A DNA stretch of 64,000 nt from Labedella populi (GCF_004078655.1 NZ_RZNC01000001.1:930001-994000); one strand, 5' to 3'; counted from the stretch's first letter, positions 17,226-26,910 are shown. Numbers and translations are program-made. The notes: a model not told the origin generated them from the letters alone.

Positions 17226-17828
17226 TCAGGTCGTGGTGGTCGTGAGAGTCTCGGCCGGCCATTCGTCGGCGGGGGAACGCGGATCATCGGCGAGGATGGC
17301 CGCGGTCCATTCGTCCTCGCGACCCGACCGGCCCATCGCTCCGAGCCGTCTGACGGCCTCGAACCGGAAGCCGGTGAGGCGCGCGACCCGAGCAGACGGT
17401 CGATTGCCACGGTAGGCGCGCCACTGCACGCGGACGAGGGCCGCATGATCGGGGTCGAAGGCGTAGTCGAGTACGGCGGAGACGGCTTCCGTCATGAGTC
17501 CGAGGCCGCGTCCCGCCGGAGCGAGCCAGTAGCCGATCTCGCCGGCGCCGTCGCGGATGCCCTCGAGACCGACCATGCCGACGAGTTCGGTCGCTGCGTC
17601 TGGTCGTCGCACCCGGACGGCCCACGTCCGAGCCGTGCCCGCCTCCCAGCCCGCCGGGACGAACGCGTTGACGAAGTTCTCGGCCGCATCGCGGCCGTAG
17701 GGCGAGGGCACGGTCGTCCACCGCTGCACGGCCTCGTCCTGGCAGGCCTCGGTGATCGCGTCCACGTCGTCGGCTGTCGGCACCGAGAGGACGAGGCGCT
17801 CCGTCCGGAGTTCGGCCGGATCTGTCAT
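17226..17828 (-). CDS. GNAT family N-acetyltransferase, RimJ/RimL-like
   Basis: A 200-residue protein starting with LRTERLVLSVPTADDVDAI, the usual opening of RimJ/RimL-type acetyltransferases. The acetyl-CoA-binding signature is GYWLAPAGRGLGLMTEAV near residue 95, followed by NRPSARVARLTGFRFEA. It likely transfers acetyl from acetyl-CoA to an amine; the acceptor (ribosomal protein N-terminus, antibiotic or metabolite) cannot be told. It lies 15 bases upstream of trpS's stop on the same strand and may be cotranscribed with it. The C-terminus ends in a run of five threonines, which looks like read-through into low-complexity sequence rather than a domain. Confidence 0.8.
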   Translation of the reverse strand: MTDPAELRTERLVLSVPTADDVDAITEACQDEAVQRWTTVPSPYGRDAAENFVNAFVPAGWEAGTARTWAVRVRRPDAATELVGMVGLEGIRDGAGEIGYWLAPAGRGLGLMTEAVSAVLDYAFDPDHAALVRVQWRAYRGNRPSARVARLTGFRFEAVRRLGAMGRSGREDEWTAAILADDPRSPADEWPAETLTTTTT

Positions 17829-17843
17829 ACGTGCCTCATCAGG

Positions 17844-18848
17844 TCAACGCCGCCGCAGGAGGCCGACGCGGTCGTAGACGTCGGAGAGCGTCGCGTCCGC
17901 GACGGCGTCGGCCTTCTCGGCGTTCACCGAGAGGATGCGGTCGAGTTCCGCCGGGTCGTCGAGGAGCTCGAGGGCGCGGGAGCGGACGGGTTCGAACTCC
18001 GCGAGGACGACCTCGGCGAGCGCCTTCTTGAAGTCGCCGTAGCCGGAACCGGCGAAGTCGTCCTCGATGGCCGACACGGGGCGTCCCGACAGCGCCGAGA
18101 AGATCGTGAGCAGGTTGGAGACGCCGGGCTTCGCGTCGCGGTCGAAGCGGACGGATCCCTCGTCGTCGGTCACGGCGCGCATGATCTTCTTGCGCGTCAC
18201 CGACGGCTCGTCGAGCAGCCACAGCACGCCAGCGTGCGACTCCGACGACTTGGACATCTTCGACGTGGGGTTCTGGAGGTCGTAGATCCGCGCCGTCTCC
18301 TTCTGAGTGATCGCCTCGGGGATCACGAAGGTCTCGCCGTAACGCGCGTTGAAGCGCTCGGCGAGGTCGCGCGTGAGCTCGATGTGCTGGCGCTGGTCGT
18401 CTCCGACCGGGACGACGTCGGTCTGGTAGAGCAGAATGTCGGCGGCCATGAGGACGGGGTAGGCGAACAGTCCGACGCTCGTCGCCTCGGTGCCGTAGCG
18501 CGATGACTTGTCCTTGAACTGCGTCATGCGGCCCGCCTCGCCGAAGCCCGTGATGGTGTTGAGGATCCAGGCGAGCTCTGCGTGGGCGCGGACGTGCGAC
18601 TGCACGTACAGCGTCGACGACTCGGGTTCGATTCCGGCAGCGATGTACTGGGCGGCGGTCCGGCGGGTCTTCTCCCGCAGTTCGGCTGCGTCGTGCGGCT
18701 GCGTCAGTGCGTGCAGGTCGACGACGGAGAAATACGCGTCGTAGTCGCGCTGGAGCTCTCGCCACTGCAGCAGGGCACCGATGTAGTTGCCGATCTGCAG
18801 GGAATCGGCGGAGGGCTGCATGCCGGAGTAGAGACGGGGCGAGGTCAT
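17844..18848 (-). CDS. trpS: Tryptophanyl-tRNA synthetase
   Basis: A 334-residue class I synthetase that charges tRNA-Trp. The N-terminus has the nucleotide-binding loop GMQPSADSLQIGNYIGAL, a variant of the HIGH region found in TrpRS, and the KMSKS loop appears as TSKMSKSSESH near residue 195. GGDQRQH-like tryptophan-site sequence is represented by GDDQRQHIELTRDLA. Length matches bacterial TrpRS. ATG 18848 is preceded by AAGGA on the minus strand. xthA lies 54 bases upstream in the same direction. Confidence 0.97.
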   Translation of the reverse strand: MTSPRLYSGMQPSADSLQIGNYIGALLQWRELQRDYDAYFSVVDLHALTQPHDAAELREKTRRTAAQYIAAGIEPESSTLYVQSHVRAHAELAWILNTITGFGEAGRMTQFKDKSSRYGTEATSVGLFAYPVLMAADILLYQTDVVPVGDDQRQHIELTRDLAERFNARYGETFVIPEAITQKETARIYDLQNPTSKMSKSSESHAGVLWLLDEPSVTRKKIMRAVTDDEGSVRFDRDAKPGVSNLLTIFSALSGRPVSAIEDDFAGSGYGDFKKALAEVVLAEFEPVRSRALELLDDPAELDRILSVNAEKADAVADATLSDVYDRVGLLRRR

Positions 18849-18902
18849 TGTCGTCCTTCGCGAAAGGAGCCGGGGGCGGCGCCGAGTGGGTGGGGGAAGA
18901 GG

Positions 18903-19751
18903 TCAGATGGCGTAGTCGACGACCACGGGGGCGTGATCGGACCATCGCGTGTCCCAGGCGCTCGCGCGATCGATCGCGTACGAGGCGACGGTGGACGCGA
19001 GAGCCGGCGACGCCATGTGGTAGTCGAGCCGCCACCCGGTGTCGGTGTCGAAGGCTTTTCCGCGCTGGGACCACCACGTGTACGGCCCCTCGACCTCGCC
19101 CGCGAAGGCCCGGCCGACGTCGACCCAGCCGTGGCCCGTGCCGACGCTCCCGTCGACTCCGGTCACCTCGGCGCCCTCCTCGCCGAAGAAACGGTCGAAG
19201 TAGGCGCGTTCCTCGGGGAGGAAGCCCGCGTTCTTGCGGTTGCCCTTCCAGTTCTTGATGTCGAGTTCGCGGTGCCCGACGTTGAGGTCGCCGACGACGA
19301 GCGCGTACTCCGCGTGCGCGCGGAGCTCCGGGAGGCGGGCGGTCATCGCGTCGAGGAACTTGTACTTCTCGACTTGCTTCGGGGTCCCGACGTCGCCGGA
19401 GTGCACATACGTGGAGACGACGGTGAGCGGTGTCCCGTCGACGTCGTAGTCGGCTTCGAGCCAGCGCCCGGCGCTGTCGAAGTCGTCGGCGCCGAAGTCG
19501 ACGCGGTGCACGTGAGCCGCCCGCCTGCTGGCGAGGGCGACTCCGGCGCGGCCCTTCGCCGTCGCCTCGTCGTGAAGCACCGTCCACTCGGGACCGAGCA
19601 GGTTCTCGATGTCCGCCGTCGAGGCGCGCACCTCTTGCATCGCGAGGATGTCGACGTCACGACCGGCGAGCCACGCGCCCATGCCCTTGCGATAGGCGGC
19701 GCGGATGCCGTTGACGTTGACGGAGACGATGCGGATGGGACGATCGGGCAT
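18903..19751 (-). CDS. xthA: Exodeoxyribonuclease III / AP endonuclease
   Basis: A 282-residue EEP-fold nuclease for base-excision repair. Active-site segments are visible in order: SVNVNGIRAAYRKG, AMQEVRAS with the metal-binding glutamate, VVGDLNVGHRELD, WRLDYHMASP and the final WSDHAPVVVDY with the catalytic Asp-His. All key residues are present. It appears leaderless: the -10 hexamer TAAACT (19763-19758, minus) is separated from ATG by only six G residues. A run of G could also act as a weak ribosome-binding site. Confidence 0.95.
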   Translation of the reverse strand: MPDRPIRIVSVNVNGIRAAYRKGMGAWLAGRDVDILAMQEVRASTADIENLLGPEWTVLHDEATAKGRAGVALASRRAAHVHRVDFGADDFDSAGRWLEADYDVDGTPLTVVSTYVHSGDVGTPKQVEKYKFLDAMTARLPELRAHAEYALVVGDLNVGHRELDIKNWKGNRKNAGFLPEERAYFDRFFGEEGAEVTGVDGSVGTGHGWVDVGRAFAGEVEGPYTWWSQRGKAFDTDTGWRLDYHMASPALASTVASYAIDRASAWDTRWSDHAPVVVDYAI

Positions 19752-19757
19752 CCCCCC

Positions 19758-19763
19758 AGTTTA
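19758..19763 (-). promoter_or_regulatory. -10 box of xthA (leaderless)
   Basis: TAAACT on the minus strand, six bases before the xthA ATG, so the transcript should begin at or next to the start codon. Confidence 0.6.
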
Positions 19764-20894
19764 GTCGTGACGGCCGACACCGGCCCGTGCCGCTTCGTCC
19801 TCCGCGACGGCGCGCTCGAGAGCGCGTCGCGCGCGGAACCGGGCGAACGGTCCGCCGGCCTCGGCGAGCCGGGTCCGCGCCGCCTCGAGGGCCGACGCCG
19901 CCACGATGCGTCGCGCCTCCGCCTCGCGCTGCGCCTGCTGTTCCGGTGTGTACTGCACCACGTCGACGCCCCGGTCGTCGAGTGTCACGGCGATCCAGGT
20001 CGCGCTGACGAGCACGACCCGCCAGACGATCGCGAGCCAGAGCAGGAGACCGATGAACACGGCGAACGTCGCGAGCAGCGGATTCCGGGTCGCGCCCCCG
20101 AGCAGATATCCGCTCGCGATGCTGAGGGCTGCGAGCACCACGCTGCCAGCGCCCGCTCCCAGGAGGAGGTCCCGTGGCGGGATCGGGATGGCGCTCAGGA
20201 CGCGGAAGATGAGGGAGAGCGCGACGATGTTGACGACGACCGAGACGAGGATGCCGACCGCCCGGATGCCGATGGCGACCGGTGCCGATTCCTGCTCGAG
20301 CCCGAGCAGCCCGGCGACCCAGTCGAGAGCGGCGGTGCTCGCGACGGAGACGAGCCCGCCGGCGACGAGGAGCACTCCGAAGCCGAGGGCGAGACCGAGA
20401 TCGATGGCCTTCTGCAGGAGGAAGAAGCGTGTCACGGGCGGCACTCCGAAGACCGCGCGCACGGCTTGCCTCATGAAGCCGAGCCAGGCGATCGCCGTGC
20501 CGAGGAGACCGACGAGCGCGATCCACCCGACGAACTCGACGTCCCGGAGGGCGTCGGGGGAGATCAGGCCTCCCTCCGCGATGAGCCCGGGGACGTAGCT
20601 GTTGATGATCTCGATGAGGGCCGCGAGGACGTCGGGGTTGGAGCGTAGCCACACTCCGGCCACCGAGAAGCTCACGAGGATCGCCGCGAACACGGCGAAG
20701 ACCGACTGGAAGCTCATGCCGGCTGAGAGCAGCACGCCGTCACGCTCGCTGAATCGCGTCAGGACCCGCACGGGCTTGAGGGCCATGACGCGTTCGGTGA
20801 CCCGTCCCACCCGCTCGACGAGGGAGGGCGTGCTCGTCGTCGGCGAATCGCCCGCCGGGTCCGTCGAGTGATCGGTGTCGGATCGGGAGGCCAT
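19761..20894 (-). CDS. YihY/BrkB family integral membrane protein
   Basis: A 377-residue protein with about six hydrophobic segments between residues 45 and 300, flanked by a polar N-terminus and a long basic, charged C-terminal tail rich in Arg, Glu and Ala. Typical family sequences are SAGMSFQSVFAVFAAILVSF and the later helix pair near residue 150-200. The YihY family (formerly called ribonuclease BN or BrkB) has no settled biochemical function. The start is ATG 20894 with TAGGCT six bases upstream, a leaderless arrangement. Its 3' end lies 10 bases upstream of xthA's start. Confidence 0.8.
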   Translation of the reverse strand: MASRSDTDHSTDPAGDSPTTSTPSLVERVGRVTERVMALKPVRVLTRFSERDGVLLSAGMSFQSVFAVFAAILVSFSVAGVWLRSNPDVLAALIEIINSYVPGLIAEGGLISPDALRDVEFVGWIALVGLLGTAIAWLGFMRQAVRAVFGVPPVTRFFLLQKAIDLGLALGFGVLLVAGGLVSVASTAALDWVAGLLGLEQESAPVAIGIRAVGILVSVVVNIVALSLIFRVLSAIPIPPRDLLLGAGAGSVVLAALSIASGYLLGGATRNPLLATFAVFIGLLLWLAIVWRVVLVSATWIAVTLDDRGVDVVQYTPEQQAQREAEARRIVAASALEAARTRLAEAGGPFARFRARRALERAVAEDEAARAGVGRHD

Positions 20895-20900
20895 GGGGAG

Positions 20901-20906
20901 AGCCTA
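20901..20906 (-). promoter_or_regulatory. -10 box of the YihY/BrkB gene (leaderless)
   Basis: TAGGCT on the minus strand, six bases before ATG 20894. Confidence 0.55.
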
Positions 20907-21042
20907 ACGAGACACTCGCGCAGACCCGGCGGCGGCCGAGTCCCGCATACGGGGGGTGTTCTGACAGAATGGCCGGAGGCGTGTGCCGAAGCCGACCGAC
21001 GTTCCCCGAGCCGGCCGCACGCCCGTCGTCCTGAGGTGGTTC

Positions 21043-21993
21043 GTGAATCCCAGCATCCGATACTCGGCGTGGACGGACAGCCCCGACTGGGTCCTGCTCG
21101 TCACGCGCCGGATCGTCGTCGCCCTGAATTCGGCTCCCGACCATGTCCTGATCTCGCGTCTGTGGGCCACGGCGTCCGCAGAGGGTGCGACCGTCGATCG
21201 CGTCCTCGACGCGGTACCGGCGGAGCTCGGCGGGAGTCCGTTGCCCTTCGCCGTCGTGGGACTGCCCGTGGAGGAGGGTGATTCGGCGCTCACCCTGTTT
21301 GTGCACGCGGGCGCGGGACTCGACGTGCTCGCCTCGGGGACGCGTCGCCGGGTCGTCGCGGAGAGCAGCCCGTGGTTCCGGACGCGTCTCGACGCCGTAT
21401 CGCACGTCGCGCTCGGGGACCCGGCGCAGATCCACGCACCGGCCCTGCCGCTCACGGAGGGGGTCGTCCGGGCCGGTCGGCTCGACATGGTGTTCGCCGA
21501 CGAGCGCCTCACGCAGCCGCGCACGGGCGCCATCAGCGTCGCCGAGGCCGCGCACGACGGCCATACCGTGCTGCGGTCGGACCTCCCGCGACCTCGTGAC
21601 CTCGACGCGCCTGATGAGCCGGCCGTCCCCGGGGGACCCCGGACGCTCATGTACGGCTATCGCCTGAACGGGAGCCCGCCGTTCGCGCTCGACGTGCCGC
21701 ACTACTTCGGGCGGAATCCCAAGCTGCCCTCCGCGGGTGGACGCGTCGTCATCGTGCAGTCCTCGACGAAGTCGGTGTCGGCCACCCATGTGAAGGTGGA
21801 GCAGGTCGGGGACAGCGTCGTCGTCACCGACCTGAAGTCGACGAACGGAACGTCGCTCATCGTCCCGGGCTCCAGCTGGCAGCGCCTCGCCGCCGGTCAG
21901 TCGCTCGTCGTCCCGGCGGGGACCTTCGTCGACATGGGCGACGGCAACGTCATCGAGATCATGCCGGGCCAGCCACTCGAGCCCGGCCGCTGA
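21043..21993 (+). CDS. FHA-domain protein
   Basis: A 316-residue soluble protein with a C-terminal forkhead-associated domain. The FHA hallmarks are visible from about residue 220: YFGRNPK, then SVSATHVKVEQ and LKSTNGTSLIV, which form the phosphothreonine-binding site. The N-terminal 200 residues are hydrophobic-strand rich and unrecognised. FHA proteins bind Ser/Thr-kinase phosphorylated partners. No kinase or phosphatase gene is nearby. The start is uncertain: GTG 21043 follows GAGGTGG and precedes well-structured sequence, whereas an in-frame GTG at 20983 adds 20 poorly structured residues. Confidence 0.75.
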   Translation: MNPSIRYSAWTDSPDWVLLVTRRIVVALNSAPDHVLISRLWATASAEGATVDRVLDAVPAELGGSPLPFAVVGLPVEEGDSALTLFVHAGAGLDVLASGTRRRVVAESSPWFRTRLDAVSHVALGDPAQIHAPALPLTEGVVRAGRLDMVFADERLTQPRTGAISVAEAAHDGHTVLRSDLPRPRDLDAPDEPAVPGGPRTLMYGYRLNGSPPFALDVPHYFGRNPKLPSAGGRVVIVQSSTKSVSATHVKVEQVGDSVVVTDLKSTNGTSLIVPGSSWQRLAAGQSLVVPAGTFVDMGDGNVIEIMPGQPLEPGR

Positions 21994-22053
21994 TCCGCCT
22001 CGCCGATCTCCCGGCGAGGGTGCTCGCCTCCGGATCGACCTCTCGACACGACA

Positions 22054-22091
22054 ACGGCGCCGGTACTCGGCTGATCGAGTACCGGCGCCGT
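22054..22091. terminator. Bidirectional terminator hairpin
   Basis: A perfect 16-bp stem (22054-22069 with 22076-22091) encloses a six-base loop. It lies between the convergent FHA gene and sdhB and should end both transcripts; T content after the stem is low. Confidence 0.8.
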
Positions 22092-22113
22092 CACGTGGGC
22101 GGGGGAGTGCGGG

Positions 22114-22875
22114 TCAGGCGGTGCCGCGCATGAGCGCGGACTTGACCTCGGCGATCGCCTGAGTCACCTGGATGCCGCGGGGGCACGCCTCGGTGCAGTT
22201 GAACGTGGTGCGGCAGCGCCACACGCCGTCCTTGCCCCCGAGGATGTCGAGGCGCACCTTCGCTTCGTCGTCTCGGGAGTCGAAGATGAAACGGTGCGCG
22301 TTGACGATGGCGGCGGGACCGAAGTACTGCCCGTCCGTCCAGAACACGGGGCACGACGACGTGCACGCGGCGCAGAGGATGCACTTCGTGGTGTCGTCGA
22401 AGCGGGCCCGGTCCACGACCGACTGGACGCGCTCCTTGCCGGCACCGGGCATCGTGCGCGCCTGGAGGAACGGCTGGACCTCCCGGTAGGAGGCGAAGAA
22501 CGGCTCCATGTCGACGATGAGGTCCTTCTCGAGGGGCAGGCCCTTGATCGCCTCGACGTAGATGGGCTTCGAGATGTCGAGGTCCTTGATCAGCGTCTTG
22601 CAGGCGAGGCGGTTGCGGCCGTTGATGCGCATGGCGTCGGAACCGCAGATGCCGTGCGCGCACGAGCGACGGAACGTGAGCGAGCCGTCCTGCTCCCACT
22701 TGATCTTGTGCAGGGCGTCGAGGATGCGGTCCGTCGCGAACATCTCGACGTCGAAGTCCTGCCAGCGCGGCTCGTCGTCGGCGTCGGGGTCGAAGCGACG
22801 GATGATGAGCGTGACGGTGAACGACTCGATCGCGTCGGCGTCGCTCGGTGCTGCGTCGAGGGTGGCCGTCGACAT
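22114..22875 (-). CDS. sdhB: Succinate dehydrogenase iron-sulfur subunit
   Basis: A 253-residue subunit carrying the electron relay from FAD to quinone. The [2Fe-2S] site is seen in SCAHGICGSDAMRINGRNRL; the [4Fe-4S] and [3Fe-4S] ligands are in CILCAACTSSCPVFW and CTEACPRGIQV. The cysteine pattern is complete. It is the last gene of sdhCDAB, one base after sdhA, with its ATG at 22875. Length fits the family. Acts on the inner face of the cytoplasmic membrane in the TCA cycle and respiratory chain. Confidence 0.97.
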   Translation of the reverse strand: MSTATLDAAPSDADAIESFTVTLIIRRFDPDADDEPRWQDFDVEMFATDRILDALHKIKWEQDGSLTFRRSCAHGICGSDAMRINGRNRLACKTLIKDLDISKPIYVEAIKGLPLEKDLIVDMEPFFASYREVQPFLQARTMPGAGKERVQSVVDRARFDDTTKCILCAACTSSCPVFWTDGQYFGPAAIVNAHRFIFDSRDDEAKVRLDILGGKDGVWRCRTTFNCTEACPRGIQVTQAIAEVKSALMRGTA

Positions 22876-22876
22876 G

Positions 22877-24691
22877 TCAGTACTTCCTCTCCATGGGCTC
22901 GTATCGGGTGATCACCACGGGTTTCCAGTCCAGGCGGATGTGGTCCGCCGGATTGGCCGAGTGGGGGTCTCCCGACAGGTAGGCCATCGTGTGCTTCATG
23001 TAGTTCTCGTCGTCGCGCTTCGGGTAGTCGTCGCGCATGTGCCCGCCGCGGCTCTCCTTGCGGTTGCGAGCCGAGAACACGACGACCTCGGCGAGGTCGA
23101 GAAGGAATCCGAGCTCGATCGCCTCGAGCAGGTCGGTGTTGTAGCGCTTGCCCTTGTCCTGCACCGAGATGCCGAGGTAGCGCTCGCGGAGGCCGTGGAT
23201 GATCTCGGTGACGTCGGCGAGCGACTCGTCGGTCCGGAAAACCTGGGCGTTGCGGTCCATGTTGTCCTGCAGCTCCTTGCGGAGGACCGAGACGCGCTCG
23301 GTGCCCGTCGCCGAGCGCAGTTGCGCGATGAGCTCGCGGATCTCCTTCGTCGGGTCCTCCGGGAGCGGGGTGAAGTCGACGCCCTTGACGTACTCGACGG
23401 CATTGCGGCCGGCGCGCTTCCCGAAGACGTTGATGTCGAGGAGCGAGTTCGTGCCGAGACGGTTCGAGCCGTGGACCGAGACACACGCGCACTCGCCGGC
23501 GGCGTAGAGGCCGGGGACGACGGTCGTGTTGTCACGCAGGACCTCGGCGGCGACGTTCGTGGGGATGCCGCCCATCGCGTAGTGCGCCGTCGGCATGACC
23601 GGGACCGGCTCGACGACGGGGTCGACGCCGAGGTAGGTGCGCGCGAACTCCGTGATGTCGGGGAGCTTGGTCTCGAGGACCTCGGCGCCGAGGTGCGTGC
23701 AGTCGAGCAGGACGTAGTCCTTGTGGGGACCGGCGCCACGGCCCTCCGCGACCTCCTGCACCATGCAGCGTGCCACGATGTCGCGGGGCGCGAGGTCCTT
23801 GATGGTGGGGGCGTAACGCTCCATGAAGCGTTCGCCGGATGCGTTGCGGAGGATCGCGCCCTCACCGCGCGCGCCCTCCGTGAGGAGGATGCCGAGGCCC
23901 GCGAGTCCCGTGGGGTGGAACTGGAAGAACTCCATGTCCTCGAGCGGCAGCTTCTTGCGCCAGATGATGCCGACGCCGTCGCCCGTGAGCGTGTGCGCGT
24001 TCGAGGTCGTCTTGTAGATCTTCCCGAAGCCGCCCGTGGCGAAGATGATGGCCTTCGACTGGAAGACGTGCAGGTCGCCCGTCGAGAGCTCGTACGCGAC
24101 GACGCCCGACGGCTGCTCGACCCCGTCGACCTCGGTCATGACGACGTCGAGGACGTAGAACTCGTTGAAGAAGTTGATGCCGAGCTTGACGCAGTTCTGG
24201 AAGAGCGTCTGGAGGATCATGTGGCCGGTGCGGTCGGCCGCGTAGCAGGCGCGTCGGACGGGCGCCTTGCCGTGATCGCGAGTGTGGCCGCCGAAGCGCC
24301 GCTGATCGATCTTGCCCTCGGGGGTGCGGTTGAACGGCAGGCCCATGTTCTCGAGGTCGATGACCGCGTCGATGGCCTCCTTCGCGAGGATCTCGGCCGC
24401 GTCCTGGTCGACGAGGTAGTCGCCGCCCTTGACGGTGTCGAAGGTGTGCCACTCCCAGCTGTCCTCCTCGACGTTCGCGAGCGCTGCGGCCATGCCGCCT
24501 TGCGCCGCTCCCGTGTGGGAACGCGTGGGGTAGAGCTTCGAGATGACGGCGGTCTTCGCGCCGGGGCCGGCCTCGATCGCCGCGCGCATGCCGGCACCGC
24601 CGGCACCCACGATCACGATGTCGAACTGGTGGTAGTGGACGCCGTCCACGATCGTCGAGTCGGACGTGGTGGTACCTGTGGAATTCGTCAT
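22877..24691 (-). CDS. sdhA: Succinate dehydrogenase flavoprotein subunit
   Basis: A 604-residue flavoprotein oxidising succinate to fumarate. FAD binding is shown by [18 protein letters not shown] near residue 24, the covalent-FAD histidine by [15 protein letters not shown], and the substrate site by [19 protein letters not shown] and [16 protein letters not shown]. The start ATG 24691 is preceded by AGGAACC; the frame is open upstream into sdhD but the protein start is fixed by homology of MTNSTG...FDIVIVG to family N-termini. It is 11 bases after sdhD and 1 base before sdhB. Confidence 0.97.
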   Translation of the reverse strand: MTNSTGTTTSDSTIVDGVHYHQFDIVIVGAGGAGMRAAIEAGPGAKTAVISKLYPTRSHTGAAQGGMAAALANVEEDSWEWHTFDTVKGGDYLVDQDAAEILAKEAIDAVIDLENMGLPFNRTPEGKIDQRRFGGHTRDHGKAPVRRACYAADRTGHMILQTLFQNCVKLGINFFNEFYVLDVVMTEVDGVEQPSGVVAYELSTGDLHVFQSKAIIFATGGFGKIYKTTSNAHTLTGDGVGIIWRKKLPLEDMEFFQFHPTGLAGLGILLTEGARGEGAILRNASGERFMERYAPTIKDLAPRDIVARCMVQEVAEGRGAGPHKDYVLLDCTHLGAEVLETKLPDITEFARTYLGVDPVVEPVPVMPTAHYAMGGIPTNVAAEVLRDNTTVVPGLYAAGECACVSVHGSNRLGTNSLLDINVFGKRAGRNAVEYVKGVDFTPLPEDPTKEIRELIAQLRSATGTERVSVLRKELQDNMDRNAQVFRTDESLADVTEIIHGLRERYLGISVQDKGKRYNTDLLEAIELGFLLDLAEVVVFSARNRKESRGGHMRDDYPKRDDENYMKHTMAYLSGDPHSANPADHIRLDWKPVVITRYEPMERKY

Positions 24692-24702
24692 GGTTCCTGT
24701 GA

Positions 24703-25161
24703 CTAGGGGGCGGGGCAGAAGGAGGGGAGCAGGTGCGCCTGGTCGGCAGTCACCGGCGGGCACGGATCGAACGTGAAGACGACCAGGGTGCCGAGCGCGA
24801 TGAGGACGACGACCGACGCGAGGATCGCGCCCTTGAGGACCTTCCGGAGGACCGGCGTGCGCGCGTAGTCGTTGACGATCGTACGCATGCCGTTGCCGCC
24901 GTGGATCATCGCGAGCCACAGCATGAGCGTGTCCCAGACCATCCAGAACGGGTCCGACCACTTGCCGCCGACGAAGGCGAAGTCGATCGCCTTTACGCCT
25001 TCGCCGACCATGAGGTTGACGAAGAGATGTCCGAAGATGAGCACGAGGAGCACGACGCCGGAGACGCGCATGTACACCCAGCCCCACTTCTCCCAGTTGA
25101 TGCCGCGCGTCTTCGCGGAGCCGGCCGGGGTGCGGGGGGATTCGATGGTCGTGGAAGTCAT
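24703..25161 (-). CDS. sdhD: Succinate dehydrogenase membrane anchor subunit
   Basis: A 152-residue hydrophobic anchor with three transmembrane helices: [19 protein letters not shown] with a candidate haem-ligand histidine, [18 protein letters not shown], and [17 protein letters not shown]. The [10 protein letters not shown] motif is typical of actinobacterial SdhD. ATG 25161 gives the expected length; a longer open frame upstream overlaps sdhC. With SdhC it anchors SdhAB and forms the quinone site. It starts 11 bases after the sdhC stop. Confidence 0.92.
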   Translation of the reverse strand: MTSTTIESPRTPAGSAKTRGINWEKWGWVYMRVSGVVLLVLIFGHLFVNLMVGEGVKAIDFAFVGGKWSDPFWMVWDTLMLWLAMIHGGNGMRTIVNDYARTPVLRKVLKGAILASVVVLIALGTLVVFTFDPCPPVTADQAHLLPSFCPAP

Positions 25162-25172
25162 GATCGTCCCCC

Positions 25173-25610
25173 TCAGTGGCTGAACACGTTGATCAGGTGC
25201 CGCGGCACGAAACCGATCATCGTGATGGCCCAGAGGCCGATCACGACGTAGAACATGACGCGCTGGTAGACGGTGCCCTTCGACCAGAAGTCGATGAGGA
25301 TGATCCGGATGCCGTTGAACGCGTGGAAGACGATGGCGCCGACGAGGGCGACCTCGCCGAGACCCATGATCGGGGTCTGGTATGTGCCGATGACGGCGTT
25401 GTACGCCTCGGGGGAGACCCGCACGAGCGCCGTGTCGAGCACGTGCACGAGCAGGAAGAAGAAGATGGCCACGCCGGTGATGCGGTGCAGCACCCACGAC
25501 CACATGCCCTCGCGGCCGCGGTACAGGGTACCGGCGGGACGGCGCGACGTCGTAGTGGAGAGATCGGGCTCTCGCGATTGCTCCGGTGTTCCGACAGTCT
25601 TCACTGACAC
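25173..25610 (-). CDS. sdhC: Succinate dehydrogenase cytochrome b556 subunit
   Basis: A 145-residue anchor with three helices. The family signature [21 protein letters not shown] carries the haem histidine region, and [13 protein letters not shown] matches the second conserved block. GTG 25610 is chosen as start because GGGAGG lies seven bases upstream; an ATG at 25625 would have that ribosome-binding site inside its coding region. It is the first gene of the operon and has a good promoter 75 bases upstream. Confidence 0.9.
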   Translation of the reverse strand: MSVKTVGTPEQSREPDLSTTTSRRPAGTLYRGREGMWSWVLHRITGVAIFFFLLVHVLDTALVRVSPEAYNAVIGTYQTPIMGLGEVALVGAIVFHAFNGIRIILIDFWSKGTVYQRVMFYVVIGLWAITMIGFVPRHLINVFSH

Positions 25611-25684
25611 GAAACGACCTCCCATTTCCGGCGGGGGTTGTCGGAGCCTGTGCGGCCCCGTGCGTCACTTCGGCGCGTGAACCC

Positions 25685-25723
25685 AGTCTATTCGGCCCCG
25701 CCGACATTGTCCCTTTAGGGGAC
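25685..25723 (-). promoter_or_regulatory. Promoter of sdhCDAB with inverted repeat over the -35
   Basis: On the minus strand GGGACA (25713-25708), a 17-base spacer and TAGACT (25690-25685) form a promoter. The short inverted repeat GTCCC-N5-GGGAC (25709-25723) overlaps the -35 box and could be an operator. Confidence 0.6.
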
Positions 25724-25791
25724 CCTAACCCTCTCGACGTCGAGACACTGGGTGTCGCCGAGCGTCGCTCGTGTCCGCCCGCGACGCCGGC

Positions 25792-26910
25792 TCAGAGCCA
25801 GGTCTTCCGTTTGAACACCGCGTAGAGGGTGACGCCCGAGGCGAGGAGGAGCGCGAGTGCGAAGGGGTAGCCGAAGAGCCAGTGCAGCTCGGGCATGACG
25901 TCGAAGTTCATGCCGTAGACGCCCGTGATGATCGTCGGGCCGAAGAGGATGGCCGCCCATGCCGAGATCCGTTTCACGACCTCGCCCTGCTGCAGGCTCG
26001 TCTCCGTCATGCGCGCGATCTCGTCGTTCTGCCGCTGGGCGACGAGGGTGCCGTTGACCGTGAGGATGTCCCGCAGGAGCTGGCGGAACCCCATCACCTT
26101 CTCGTCGATGTGCTGGAGGTGGTCGGACACGTCGCGGAGGCCGCGCTGCAGCTCGGGTGCGACGCCGTATTTCTCGCTCCCGAGTTCGAGTCGGCGCACG
26201 ACGTCGAGGAGGGGCTGCTCGGCGCGCTCGAAGGCGATCACCTCGCGGGAGAGTTCGTAGATGCGGCGCGAGACGGTCGTGTCGCCCTCGAACACTTGCT
26301 CCTCGATCTCGTCGATGTCGTTCGAGAGCCCCTGGACGACGGGCACGTACTCGTCGACGACGGCGTCGATGATCGCGTAGAGCACGGCGTGGGGACCGAG
26401 GGCGAGCAGATCGGGGTTGGCCTCCATACGCGAGCGGACACCCGTGAGTTGTGGTGCCTCCGAATGCCTCAAGGTCACGATGAAGTTCGGGCCGACGAAG
26501 AGATGCAGTTCCCCGAACTCGAGGCGCTCGTCCTCATCGACGTAGTCGGCCGCGCGCAGCACCATGAAGAGGACGTCGTCGTAGCGCTCCATCTTCGGGC
26601 GCTGATGCGCGACGACAGCGTCCTCGACGGCGAGGGCGTGGAGTCCGAACTCGTCCGCGATCGCTCCGATCTCGTTCTCGTCCGGCCGGTAGAGCCCGAT
26701 CCAGGCGAAGCCGTCCGTCGTGGTGCGGAGGATCTGGAAGGCCTCGGACAAGGTAGCGGGCGTCGAGACCTTGCGGCCGTCGGAGTAGACGCCCGCGGCG
26801 ACGAGGCTGTCCCGATCGTCGGGTGCGTGCACGAGGCGGCGGGCGCCTCGGGTGGCCGATGAGCGCTTCACATCGGGAAGCGGGATGCCGAGGGTGTTGC
26901 GATCGTTCAC
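25792..26910 (-). CDS. corA: CorA-family magnesium/cobalt transporter
   Basis: A 372-residue divalent cation channel. The two C-terminal helices and the signature YGMNFDVMPEL between them are visible at residues 325-345, giving the GMN selectivity filter. The long cytoplasmic N-terminal domain with GLHALAVEDAVVAHQRPKMERYDDVLFMVL matches the CorA funnel domain. The start is GTG 26910 after GGAAGGGG. A -10 box TACAGT lies 25 bases upstream, leaving a short leader. No other metal gene is nearby. Confidence 0.93.
   Translation of the reverse strand: MNDRNTLGIPLPDVKRSSATRGARRLVHAPDDRDSLVAAGVYSDGRKVSTPATLSEAFQILRTTTDGFAWIGLYRPDENEIGAIADEFGLHALAVEDAVVAHQRPKMERYDDVLFMVLRAADYVDEDERLEFGELHLFVGPNFIVTLRHSEAPQLTGVRSRMEANPDLLALGPHAVLYAIIDAVVDEYVPVVQGLSNDIDEIEEQVFEGDTTVSRRIYELSREVIAFERAEQPLLDVVRRLELGSEKYGVAPELQRGLRDVSDHLQHIDEKVMGFRQLLRDILTVNGTLVAQRQNDEIARMTETSLQQGEVVKRISAWAAILFGPTIITGVYGMNFDVMPELHWLFGYPFALALLLASGVTLYAVFKRKTWL

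Noticed and set aside
15808-17262. Minus-strand open frame of about 484 codons opposite glpK
   Set aside because: Composition is arginine- and glutamate-rich with no motif; glpK on the plus strand is unquestionable.
18582-20648. Plus-strand frame of about 690 codons opposite xthA and the BrkB gene
   Set aside because: Extremely charged, repetitive composition; the minus-strand genes have intact motifs.
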